This document shows, piece by piece, positions 7,727 through 15,155 of a DNA stretch of 64,000 nucleotides; the stretch's first letter is position 1, and each line of letters begins with the position of its first letter. Source of the stretch: JBPYFK01 sp051984675 (lineage in GTDB: Bacteria; Actinomycetota; Actinomycetes; Mycobacteriales; Pseudonocardiaceae); the NCBI GenBank assembly GCA_051984675.1, contig JBPYFK010000190.1, forward strand, positions 111,391 to 175,390. The letters are read 5' to 3'. The notes under the pieces were generated by a model. The model had not been told where the DNA came from and did not search any database. It saw only the letters and a program-made list of their open reading frames with translations. A program made the translations under genes and the position numbers.

Positions 7727-9457
7727 TCACGCGACAGGAAGGACGTTCGGCACGATCATCGGGCGTCGCCGGTAGGTGTCGGCCACCCAGCGGCCGACCA
7801 CCCGGCGCACCGCCTGCGCGACCCGGTGGGCATCGGTGATGCCCTCGGCCTCCGTGCGGGCCAGCTCCATCTCCACCAGCGGAACGACCTCGTCCAGCGC
7901 CTTGGGGTCGTCGGAGAAACCGCGCCCGGAGATCGTCGGCGCGGACACCGCCCGCCCGGTCGCGGACTCCACCGCGACCGTGATCGAGATGAACCCGCCC
8001 TCGCCCAGGATCAGCCGGTCGGACAGGGTGGATTCGCCGACGTCGCCCACGGACAGTCCGTCGACGTACACGTGCCCCACCTCGACCCGCCCGGCGATGC
8101 TGGCGATCCCGTCGATCAGGTCGACGACGACGCCGTTCTCCGCGATGGCGATGCGGTCCGGTGCCACGCCGGTCAACCGGGCCAGGTCGGCGTTCGCGCG
8201 CAGGTGCCGCCACTCGCCGTGCACCGGCATGACGTTGCTCGGGCGCACCGCGTTGTACAGGTACAGCAGCTCACCGGCAGACGCATGCCCGGACACGTGC
8301 ACCTTGGCGCCGCCCTGGTGCACCACCTCGGCACCCAGCCGGACCAGGCCGTTGACCACGGCGAACACCGCGTTCTCGTTGCCGGGGATCAGCGAACTGG
8401 CGAGCACGACCGTGTCGCCCTGGCGGATGCGGATCTGCTTGTGCTCACCCCGGGCCATGCGGGACAGCGCGGACAACGGCTCGCCCTGCGAGCCGGTGGA
8501 CACGAACACCACCATCTCCTCGGGCATCGCCAGCGCCTCGTCCAGGTCGATGATCAACCCGTCCGGCACCTGCAGGAGGCCCAGTTCGGTGGCGATGCCC
8601 ATATTCTTCACCATCGACCGGCCCACCAGGCACACCTTGCGCCGGTGGTGGGCGGCGACGTCGAGGACCTGCTGCACCCGGTGCACGTGGCTGGCGAAGC
8701 AGGCCACGATCACCCGCTGGGTCGCCTTGCCAATCACCTGGTCCAGTACCGGGCCGATCTCGCGTTCCGGCGTGACCACCCCGGGGACCTCCGCGTTCGT
8801 GGAGTCCACCAGGAACAGGTCCACGCCCTCGCCGCCCAGCCGGGAGAAACCGGCCAGGTCGGTCAGCCGGCCGTCCAACGGGAGCTGGTCAAGCTTGATG
8901 TCGCCGGTGTGCAGGATCAGCCCGGCCGGCGTGCGGATGGCGACCGCCAGCGCGTCCGGGATGGAGTGGTTGACGGCGAAGAACTCCAGGTCGAAGGAGC
9001 CGTGCCGGCTGTGGTCCCGTTCGGCGACCTCCACCAGCACCGGGTCCAGCCGGTGCTCCTTGCACTTGGCGGCCAGCAGGGCCAGCGTGAACCTCGACCC
9101 CACCACCGGCAGATCCGGCCGCAGCTTCAGCAGGAACGGGACGGCCCCGATGTGGTCCTCGTGCCCGTGCGTGAGCACGATGGCGTCGATGTCGTCCAGC
9201 CGGCTCTCGATCGGGCCGAAGTCCGGCAGGATCAGGTCCACGCCCGGGGCGTCGTCCTCCGGGAAGAGCACCCCGCAGTCCACGATGAGCAGGCGCCCGC
9301 CGTACTCGAAGACCGTCATGTTCCGGCCGACCTCGCCGATACCGCCCAGCGCGACGACCCGGAGGGCACCGGCCTCCAGCGCCGGGGGTGGCGCGGACGA
9401 CGCTCCCGGGACGATCGTGCTCTCAAGCTGGTTGGCACGTGCCGGCGGTTCGTTCAA
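7727..9457 (-). CDS. rnj: Ribonuclease J
   Basis: Metallo-beta-lactamase/beta-CASP endo- and 5'-3' exoribonuclease of RNA processing and decay. 576 residues when begun at the TTG at 9457, which overlaps the dapA stop as TTGA. The metal-binding signature HGHEDH (THGHEDHIGAVPFLL), FFAVNHSIPDALAVAI, HTGDIKLD, the beta-CASP block and the C-terminal VHVSGHAS are all present. The length matches mycobacterial RNase J. The frame stays open upstream to 9802 inside dapA, but that part is not conserved. Translational coupling to dapA is indicated by the overlap. Confidence 0.94.
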   Translation of the reverse strand: MNEPPARANQLESTIVPGASSAPPPALEAGALRVVALGGIGEVGRNMTVFEYGGRLLIVDCGVLFPEDDAPGVDLILPDFGPIESRLDDIDAIVLTHGHEDHIGAVPFLLKLRPDLPVVGSRFTLALLAAKCKEHRLDPVLVEVAERDHSRHGSFDLEFFAVNHSIPDALAVAIRTPAGLILHTGDIKLDQLPLDGRLTDLAGFSRLGGEGVDLFLVDSTNAEVPGVVTPEREIGPVLDQVIGKATQRVIVACFASHVHRVQQVLDVAAHHRRKVCLVGRSMVKNMGIATELGLLQVPDGLIIDLDEALAMPEEMVVFVSTGSQGEPLSALSRMARGEHKQIRIRQGDTVVLASSLIPGNENAVFAVVNGLVRLGAEVVHQGGAKVHVSGHASAGELLYLYNAVRPSNVMPVHGEWRHLRANADLARLTGVAPDRIAIAENGVVVDLIDGIASIAGRVEVGHVYVDGLSVGDVGESTLSDRLILGEGGFISITVAVESATGRAVSAPTISGRGFSDDPKALDEVVPLVEMELARTEAEGITDAHRVAQAVRRVVGRWVADTYRRRPMIVPNVLPVA

Positions 9458-10410
9458 CGCTGCGTCACCTCGGCGGCAGAATCGGGGTTGACCTCGGGAT
9501 TGACCAGGACCAACCCAGCATCCCACAGGTCGCTGGTGATCAGCCGCAGCTGCTCCTCGGTAGCCGCCGGCAGCGGCAGCCTGGGCTGGCCGGTCTCGTA
9601 GCCGCACAGCCGCAGCGCGGTCTTGGAGAAGATGACTCCGCCGACGAACGCCATCGACCGGTACACCGGCAACAGTCCATTGTGGATGTCCCGGGCGCGC
9701 TCGACCTCGCCGGCCTCGTAGGCGTCGAGCATCTGGCGCAGCCGGTCGCCGACCACGTGCCCGATCACGCTGACGAAGCCGACCGCGCCGACCGACAGCC
9801 ACGGCAGGTTCAGCGGGTCCTCGCCGGAGTAGAAGGCGAGGTCGGTGTTGGCCATGACCTCGCTGCCGGCGAGCAGGTCGTACTTGGAGTCCTTGACGGC
9901 CTTGATCCGCGGGTGCTCGGCGAGCTTCTTGAGGGTGTCCACCTGGATCGGCACGACCGACCGCGGCGGGATGTCGTAGAGCATCACCGGCAGCTCGGTG
10001 GCGTCCGCGACCGCGGTGAAGTGCGACAGGAGTCCTTCCTGCGGGGGCCGGGAGTAGTACGGCGTCACCACGAGCAGGCCGTGCGCACCGGCCTTCTCGG
10101 CGCTGCGGGCCAGTTCGATCGAGTGCGCCGTGTTGTTCGTGCCCGCGCCCGCGACGACGGTCGCGCGATCACCCACGGCCTCGACGACCGCGCGCAGCAG
10201 CCGCTCCTTCTCGTCGTCGCTGGTGGTGGGGCTCTCCCCCGTGGTGCCGTTGATGACCAGTCCGTCATTACCTATGTGGTCGACCAGGTAGGCGGCGAGC
10301 TCCTGGGCCAGGCCCACGTCCAACGCACCGTCGGCGTCGAACGGCGTGACCATGGCGGTAAGCACCCGTCCAAACGGACGGCCCGGAGTAGCGGTGGGAC
10401 AGTCTGTCAT
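9454..10410 (-). CDS. dapA: 4-hydroxy-tetrahydrodipicolinate synthase
   Basis: First committed step of lysine/diaminopimelate synthesis: condenses pyruvate with aspartate semialdehyde. From the ATG at 10410 (MTDCPTATPG) it is 318 residues. It shows TAMVTPFDADG, GTTGESPT (substrate loop), VVTPYYSRPPQEG with the catalytic Tyr, YDIPPRS, and KAVKDSKYD with the Schiff-base Lys. GAGGAGG lies about 15 bp before the start. Co-oriented with thyX upstream and rnj downstream, as in other actinobacteria. Confidence 0.95.
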   Translation of the reverse strand: MTDCPTATPGRPFGRVLTAMVTPFDADGALDVGLAQELAAYLVDHIGNDGLVINGTTGESPTTSDDEKERLLRAVVEAVGDRATVVAGAGTNNTAHSIELARSAEKAGAHGLLVVTPYYSRPPQEGLLSHFTAVADATELPVMLYDIPPRSVVPIQVDTLKKLAEHPRIKAVKDSKYDLLAGSEVMANTDLAFYSGEDPLNLPWLSVGAVGFVSVIGHVVGDRLRQMLDAYEAGEVERARDIHNGLLPVYRSMAFVGGVIFSKTALRLCGYETGQPRLPLPAATEEQLRLITSDLWDAGLVLVNPEVNPDSAAEVTQR

Positions 10411-10603
10411 AGCCCAAAACGCTACCTCCTCAGCTCGCCGTTCAGCGCGCCCGTACCGATCCGACACCATCGAACGGCTCCGCCGGACCAGCCGTGCTGG
10501 AACATCTCATTCCGACCCGCGAACAGGCCGATGTTTCTTCGGCTCACGGACACCCCACGCGCGGGTTTTCCAGCGCCCGTGTCAGGACGGCTCGGCGAGT
10601 GAT

Positions 10604-11257
10604 CTAGAACCGGCGGCGCACGTCTTCGACCACGTGCACGTCGGCCTCGTTGCCCTCGAAGGTGACCCGGGCGGCACGACGGCTGGCCGCGTGCAGCACG
10701 AGTTCGCCCACCTCACCCAGGATGCGCACGGTGCGCGGACCGCTCTTGGCCGCGACTTCCGTGCCGTCCGGCCGGCGCAGCGCCACGCCCACGGGGCTGC
10801 GCCCGTAGACCACCTTCGCGATCTTGGACAGCGACTTCCAGAGCACGTCGTCCCGGTCGGGGGTGCTCGGGCGGGGCTGCCAATCCGGTTGCGCCCGCCG
10901 GACGTCCTCGTGGTGCACGAAGTACTCGAAGCCGTTGACCAGCTCGTCCACCGCGCCGAACCGCAGCGGGTTCCACTTCGGCGGCCCCTGCCGCACGACC
11001 TCGATCAACTCCGGCCACGGCTTGTCGTACATCTCGGCCCGGACCCGCTCGGCCCGCTCGGCGAGCTTGCTGCCGACCTGGCCGGCACCGCCGACCTTGC
11101 CCCACAGCCCTTCCAACGCGTCCGGCCGGTGCTCGCGGACGGCCAGGTGGGCGGCGAGATCCCTGGTCACCCAGCCTTCGCAGAGTGTCGGAGCCTCCGG
11201 CCCGAGCCGCTCGAACAGGTCGCACAATTGCTGGCGTTCGTCACTGGCCACACCCAT
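10604..11257 (-). CDS. TIGR03085-family metal-binding protein (DinB/maleylpyruvate isomerase-like fold)
   Basis: 217 residues from the ATG at 11257 (MGVASDERQQLCDLFERLGP). The N-terminus has LCEGWVTRDLAAHLAVREHRPDA, with the His-containing pattern of the mycothiol-dependent maleylpyruvate isomerase/DinB fold, and FVHHEDVRRAQPDW is the usual TIGR03085 signature. The C-terminal part (VRILGEVGELVLHAASR) matches the SCP2-like end of this family. A mycothiol-linked enzymatic role is typical of the superfamily, but no substrate is known. It sits between thyX and dapA on the same strand. Confidence 0.82.
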   Translation of the reverse strand: MGVASDERQQLCDLFERLGPEAPTLCEGWVTRDLAAHLAVREHRPDALEGLWGKVGGAGQVGSKLAERAERVRAEMYDKPWPELIEVVRQGPPKWNPLRFGAVDELVNGFEYFVHHEDVRRAQPDWQPRPSTPDRDDVLWKSLSKIAKVVYGRSPVGVALRRPDGTEVAAKSGPRTVRILGEVGELVLHAASRRAARVTFEGNEADVHVVEDVRRRF

Positions 11258-11359
11258 ATGACCACAGTAGTCTCCGCCGCCCGACCGCAACCGGGTGAAT
11301 GAACGATTCGGCCGCCCCAGCGCTCGTACCGGCGCGCGAACCAACCCCAACTCGTGCGG

Positions 11360-12112
11360 TCAGCCTTCGGCCACCAGCGGGCTGGCCGCGACCTCGCTGC
11401 CGTCGGCGAGTTCCGAGATCTCGAAGTCACCGAACACGTTCGGCGCGACCTTCTGCAGCTGCCGAAGGCATTCCACCGCCAGCGCGCGGATCTCCACGTC
11501 CGCGTGCTCGCTGGCACGCATCGCCACGAAGTGCCGCCACGCGCGGTAGTTGCCGGTGACCACGATCCGGGTCTCGGTCGCGTTCGGCAGCACGGACCGG
11601 GCGGCCTGGCGAGCCTGCTTACGCCGCAGGGTCGCCTTCGGCTCGTCGGCGAACTTCCGCTGCAGGGCTTCCAGCAGGTCGGTGTAGGCGGCCACGCTCG
11701 CGTCCGTCGCGGCGACGAACTTCGCGTGCAGCTCCGGGTCGTTGGCGATCACGTCCGGCTCGACCATCGCGGCGTCCCGCTCCGGCACGTAACGCTGCGA
11801 CAGCTGCGAGAACGAGAAGTGCCGGTGCCGGATCAGCTCGTGCGTCAGCGACCGCGACACACCGGTCAGGTAGAAGGTCACCGTCCCGTGCTCAAGGACC
11901 GAAAGGTGGCCGACCTCCAGAATGTGCCGCAGGTAGCCGGCATTGCTGGCGGTGGCCGGGTTGGGCTTGTGCCACGACTGGTAGCAGGCCCGTCCCGCGA
12001 ACTCCGCCAACGCCTCGCCGCCCTCGGTATCGGTCGACCAGTCCACATCCTCCGGCGGGAAGAACTCGGTCTTTCCGACCAGCTGCACCTTCGGCGCCAC
12101 GATTTCGGTCAC
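11360..12112 (-). CDS. thyX: Flavin-dependent thymidylate synthase
   Basis: Makes dTMP from dUMP using FAD and methylene-tetrahydrofolate. 250 residues, the usual size. The ThyX signature RHR-x7-S-x-R is present as RHRHFSFSQLSQR, and the C-terminal block RAWRHFVAMRASEHADVEIR, with its conserved Arg residues, is intact. Its position near dapA and rnj is conserved in actinobacteria. The region between it and the next gene (12113-12267) is a divergent promoter region. Confidence 0.95.
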   Translation of the reverse strand: MTEIVAPKVQLVGKTEFFPPEDVDWSTDTEGGEALAEFAGRACYQSWHKPNPATASNAGYLRHILEVGHLSVLEHGTVTFYLTGVSRSLTHELIRHRHFSFSQLSQRYVPERDAAMVEPDVIANDPELHAKFVAATDASVAAYTDLLEALQRKFADEPKATLRRKQARQAARSVLPNATETRIVVTGNYRAWRHFVAMRASEHADVEIRALAVECLRQLQKVAPNVFGDFEISELADGSEVAASPLVAEG

Positions 12113-12249
12113 GGCGGGCGTTCCTTCCTTCGACTCCCCATTGTTCGAGTCGCCAGCCTAACTGCCAGCACCGACAGCCCTCGCACTCCGGCCTTTCCAC
12201 CATATGCCGGCGAGCGCGACACCATGCGACGGTTGCGTGACGCCACCCA

Positions 12250-12268
12250 TGACGTCATAGTGACGTCA
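12250..12268. promoter_or_regulatory. Paired TGACGTCA palindromes overlapping the start codon
   Basis: Two copies of the octamer palindrome TGACGTCA (12250-12257 and 12261-12268) are 11 bp centre to centre, about one helical turn. The second runs into the ATG at 12268. No ribosome binding site is present, and CATAGT at 12256-12261 keeps A at -11 and T at -7 relative to that ATG, so a leaderless promoter inside the operator is possible. It is a candidate autoregulatory site for the RHH protein. Confidence 0.55.
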
Positions 12269-12816
12269 TGGATCTGAGTCCGTATATCAACCAGCTCCGC
12301 GAGGACCTGACCACCGCGGCGTCGGCGGGTGACGAGCACACGCGGCAGACGGCGGCGGTCCTGTCCGCCGCGATCGAACCGGCCGCCCGGATGGCCATCA
12401 TGAACGCGCTGTCCGATCTGGCGGCCGAGGTCACCACCCACCTGGACGGCCAGGTCGTGGACGTCCGGCTGGATGGCCGCGACGTCCGCGTGGTCGTCGG
12501 CGGCTCGCCGCCGGCCGACGGCGCGGAACCTGACGACCAAGATCCGCCGCCCTCGCCGGCGGGCGACGGTGGTGACATCAGCCGGATCACGTTGCGCCTG
12601 CTGGACGAGATCAAGAGCCAGGCCGAGCAGGCCGCGTCCGTGCAGGGGGTGTCGCTGAACACCTGGGTGGCGCAGGCCGTCCAGGGCGCCTTGCACGGCG
12701 GTCGGCCGCGCGGCCCGTGGGATCACCATCGCCCCGGGCGTGGTCGGGGTCGCGGTGAGCGTCCCAACGGTCCGGGTGGCCCGGGGTCACGCATCCGTGG
12801 CTGGGTGCAGGGCTAG
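12268..12816 (+). CDS. HicB/RHH-like DNA-binding protein
   Basis: 182 residues. N-terminal helical domain (DLSPYINQLREDLTTAA ... AVLSAAIEPAARMAIMNALSDLA), a Pro/Asp-rich linker, then a ribbon-helix-helix segment near residues 107-142 (SRITLRLLDEIKSQAEQAA, then GVSLNTWVAQAVQGAL) as in HicB-type antitoxins. The tail is Arg/Gly/Pro rich. No HicA-like toxin is adjacent; the next gene is DUF4097. The stop codon TAG lies in the first unit of a tandem repeat (12808-12873). I infer a transcriptional regulator of this pair. Confidence 0.75.
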   Translation: MDLSPYINQLREDLTTAASAGDEHTRQTAAVLSAAIEPAARMAIMNALSDLAAEVTTHLDGQVVDVRLDGRDVRVVVGGSPPADGAEPDDQDPPPSPAGDGGDISRITLRLLDEIKSQAEQAASVQGVSLNTWVAQAVQGALHGGRPRGPWDHHRPGRGRGRGERPNGPGGPGSRIRGWVQG

Positions 12817-12873
12817 CGGGCGACAGGGCTAGCGGACGACAGGGCTAGCCGCGAGATAGGGCTAGCGGGAGAG
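12808..12873 (+). repeat. Four tandem copies of a 16-17 bp unit carrying the stop codon
   Basis: Units CAGGGCTAGCGGGCGA, CAGGGCTAGCGGACGA, CAGGGCTAGCCGCGAGAT and AGGGCTAGCGGGAGAGG follow one another. The first holds the last codons and TAG stop of the RHH gene. The fourth runs into the ribosome binding site (GAGAGGAG) of the DUF4097 gene. Confidence 0.85.
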
Positions 12874-12883
12874 GAGCGTCGAA

Positions 12884-13867
12884 ATGGCGGAACCCACGGC
12901 GGATGCGCCCAACCCGGACGAACAGCCACCTGGGCTGGTACGCACCCAGGATTTCGAGGTGACCGGGCCGGTCGAGCTGGACCTGAGCAACAACCACGGC
13001 AATGTGATCGTCGAACTGGTCGATGCGGAGCCGGAAACCGAGGGGCCGGCCACACGGGCTCGGACGGTCCACGTCGACGTGCGGCACGATCCGGCCGCCG
13101 CCCAGAACACCTGGGTCGGCGGGTTGGCGGGTTTGCTGAGCTGGGTGACCGAGCAACTCGGAGACAACGCGATCAGGGATCGGGCAGCCCGGGAGCGGGC
13201 CACCCGGGAACCGGTCGACGAAGCCGTGCGGCAGGCACGGATCGACCTCACCGGACACCGCCTGGTCGTCGCCGCGCCGACGACGATGCCGCTTCGCACG
13301 ATCCCGCTGTCGATCACGGTTCAGGCCCCGGCGGGCTCCCAGCTCGGGATTCGTACCGCGGCTGGGAACACGACGGTCACCGGGTCCGCCGGGCGGGTGC
13401 GCATCCAAACCGGCTCCGGTGCGGTGTCGATCGACCGCGCCACCGCGACGGCCTCGGTTCGCAGCGGCTCCGGCGCGGTCCACCTCGGTGAGATGCTCGG
13501 GGGCGTGCAGGCACGCAGCGGTAGCGGCGCGGTCGAGATCACGTCCATCGACGGGCCGTCGTCGATCGTCACCGGCAGCGGGGACGTGTGGGTCGGCGCG
13601 GCGCGGGCGGATCTTCTGGTGCGTTCCGGCAGCGGCAGCCTGACCGTGGCCGAGGCCGCCGCCGGCCAGACCGAGCTGATCACCGGTTCCGGCGAGCTGC
13701 GGGTGGCCATCCGCGAAGGCGTCTGCGCGGATGTGGACCTGACGTCCTCGATCGGGGAGGTCAGCAGTGATCTGACGGTCTCCGACGAGCCACCCGAGGA
13801 GAACCCGCCGCTGCACGTCTACGGGCGGACCGGGAGTGGGAACGCGCTGATCACGAAGTCGGTGTGA
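12884..13867 (+). CDS. DUF4097-family beta-strand-repeat protein
   Basis: 327 residues from an ATG with GAGAGGAGCG upstream. The second half is a run of short repeats built on SGSGAV/SGSGSL (for example IQTGSGAVSI, VRSGSGAVHL, ARSGSGAVEI, IVTGSGDVWV, VRSGSGSLTV), the right-handed beta-helix-like pattern of DUF4097 (adhesin-like) proteins. There is no signal peptide or clear membrane segment, so it is probably cytoplasmic or membrane-associated. It is cotranscribed with the upstream RHH gene, a pairing I recall as recurrent in actinobacteria. Function unknown. Its 3' end overlaps the converging glycosylase gene by 17 bp. Confidence 0.82.
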   Translation: MAEPTADAPNPDEQPPGLVRTQDFEVTGPVELDLSNNHGNVIVELVDAEPETEGPATRARTVHVDVRHDPAAAQNTWVGGLAGLLSWVTEQLGDNAIRDRAARERATREPVDEAVRQARIDLTGHRLVVAAPTTMPLRTIPLSITVQAPAGSQLGIRTAAGNTTVTGSAGRVRIQTGSGAVSIDRATATASVRSGSGAVHLGEMLGGVQARSGSGAVEITSIDGPSSIVTGSGDVWVGAARADLLVRSGSGSLTVAEAAAGQTELITGSGELRVAIREGVCADVDLTSSIGEVSSDLTVSDEPPEENPPLHVYGRTGSGNALITKSV

Positions 13868-15077
13868 GCGCGCGCAACGGCTCGCAGAGATCACCGCGAT
13901 TCCCGACGTCGACCCCGTCGAGCCCCAGCCAGCCCGCCATGTCGCGGAGTGCCTGCGCCAGTTCCGGCACGACCTCCGCGGGATCGTGCCCCGGCTCACC
14001 GAACGCGCCCGGCGCGCGCAGCACGCCTGCGGCGCGATCGGCTTTCAGGTCGACGCGGGCGACCAGCTCACCGTTGAGCAGGAACGGGAAGACGTAGTAA
14101 CCGTGCACCCGCTTCCGCTCGGGAACGTAGATCTCGATGCGGTAGCGGAACCCGAACAGCCGCTCGGTCCGTGCCCGGTCCCAGATCAACGGGTCGAACG
14201 GACACAGCAACGCGCGCGCGGTGATCCTTCGCGGCGTGCGGGCCTCGACGTGCCGGTACGCCGGCTTGCGCCATCCGTCGACCGCGACAGGCTCCAGCAC
14301 ACCCGCGTCGACCAGCTCCGCGACCGCGCGTTGCGACTGGTCCGGGCTGAGCCGGTAGTAGTCACGGAGGTCCGCTTCGGTGGCCACACCCAGTGCCTCG
14401 GCGGCACGAGTGGTCAATGCCCGGACCGCGTCGGATTCGGCGGGTTCGGGCTGGGCCAGGACGGCCGGCGGCAGCACCCGCTCGGGCAGGTCATACAGCC
14501 GCTCGAAACCACGGCGGGTCCCGGTGGTCAGCTCGCCCGCGGCGAACAGCATCTCGCAGACCTTCTTGGTGTCCGAGCGGTTCCACCACGGTCCGGTGCC
14601 CTGGCGGGTGCCGCCCCCGAGCTGCCGTTCCAACTCGCCGGCCCCTACCGGGCCGAGGTCCTTGACGGCCGCGAGCACGTCCTCCACGAGATCGGGGGCC
14701 TCGTCGAGCATCCGCCGGTACCGCACGCGCCAAGCGCCGCCGTGCTGCGCCATCCGCCACTTCAGCAACGGCCAGTCGGAGATCGGGATCAGCGACGCCT
14801 CGTGCGCCCAGTACTCGACCAGTTGCCTGGGTCGGCGCGCGCTGTGCGACCACGCGGCCGCATCGAGCAGCTCGGTGTCATACGACCCGATGCGGCTGTA
14901 CACGGGCATGTAGTGCGCCCGTACGGCGACGTTGACCGAGTCGAGCTGCAACAGCTTGGTACGCCCGAGCACACGTTGCAGGTGACGCCGGTTCGGCGCA
15001 CCCGCCGGCCGGGTGTCGGCGAAGCCCTGGGCGGCCAACGCCGTCCGCCGGGCTGCGGAGGCACTGATCGTCTGCAC
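13851..15077 (-). CDS. YcaQ-type winged-helix DNA glycosylase
   Basis: 408 residues with the HTH_42/YcaQ fold. The catalytic QxD motif of the YcaQ/AlkX glycosylases is QLD at residues 44-46 (KLLQLDSVNV), followed by YMPVYSRIGSY, WAHEASLIP and the C-terminal LCPFDPLIWDRARTERLFGFRYRIEIYVP block. Characterised relatives excise alkylated bases and unhook interstrand crosslinks, some protecting producers from their own genotoxins. That this copy does so is inference. The full family length is present. Confidence 0.87.
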   Translation of the reverse strand: MQTISASAARRTALAAQGFADTRPAGAPNRRHLQRVLGRTKLLQLDSVNVAVRAHYMPVYSRIGSYDTELLDAAAWSHSARRPRQLVEYWAHEASLIPISDWPLLKWRMAQHGGAWRVRYRRMLDEAPDLVEDVLAAVKDLGPVGAGELERQLGGGTRQGTGPWWNRSDTKKVCEMLFAAGELTTGTRRGFERLYDLPERVLPPAVLAQPEPAESDAVRALTTRAAEALGVATEADLRDYYRLSPDQSQRAVAELVDAGVLEPVAVDGWRKPAYRHVEARTPRRITARALLCPFDPLIWDRARTERLFGFRYRIEIYVPERKRVHGYYVFPFLLNGELVARVDLKADRAAGVLRAPGAFGEPGHDPAEVVPELAQALRDMAGWLGLDGVDVGNRGDLCEPLRALTPTS

Positions 15078-15113
15078 GGCCGCGATCCTGCCAGCCCGCC
15101 CCGACAGCGCGGG

Positions 15114-15155
15114 CTACTCGGGCTGAGCTACTCGGGCTGAGCTACTCGGGCTGGG
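15114..15155 (-). repeat. Three tandem copies of a 14-bp unit carrying the stop codon
   Basis: CTACTCGGGCTGAG occurs at 15114-15127 and 15128-15141, and as CTACTCGGGCTGGG at 15142-15155. On the gene strand each unit reads as the codons for Pro-Glu followed by TAG. The one at 15142 is the true end of the LuxR-type gene. Confidence 0.88.

Noticed and set aside
7523..9601. Long plus-strand open frame opposite rnj.
   Set aside because: His/Gln/Asp/Val-rich composition without any motif. RNase J on the other strand accounts for the region.
12268..12816. A hicAB toxin-antitoxin system.
   Set aside because: Only the RHH/HicB-like part is present. The next gene is DUF4097, not a HicA-type dsRBD toxin.
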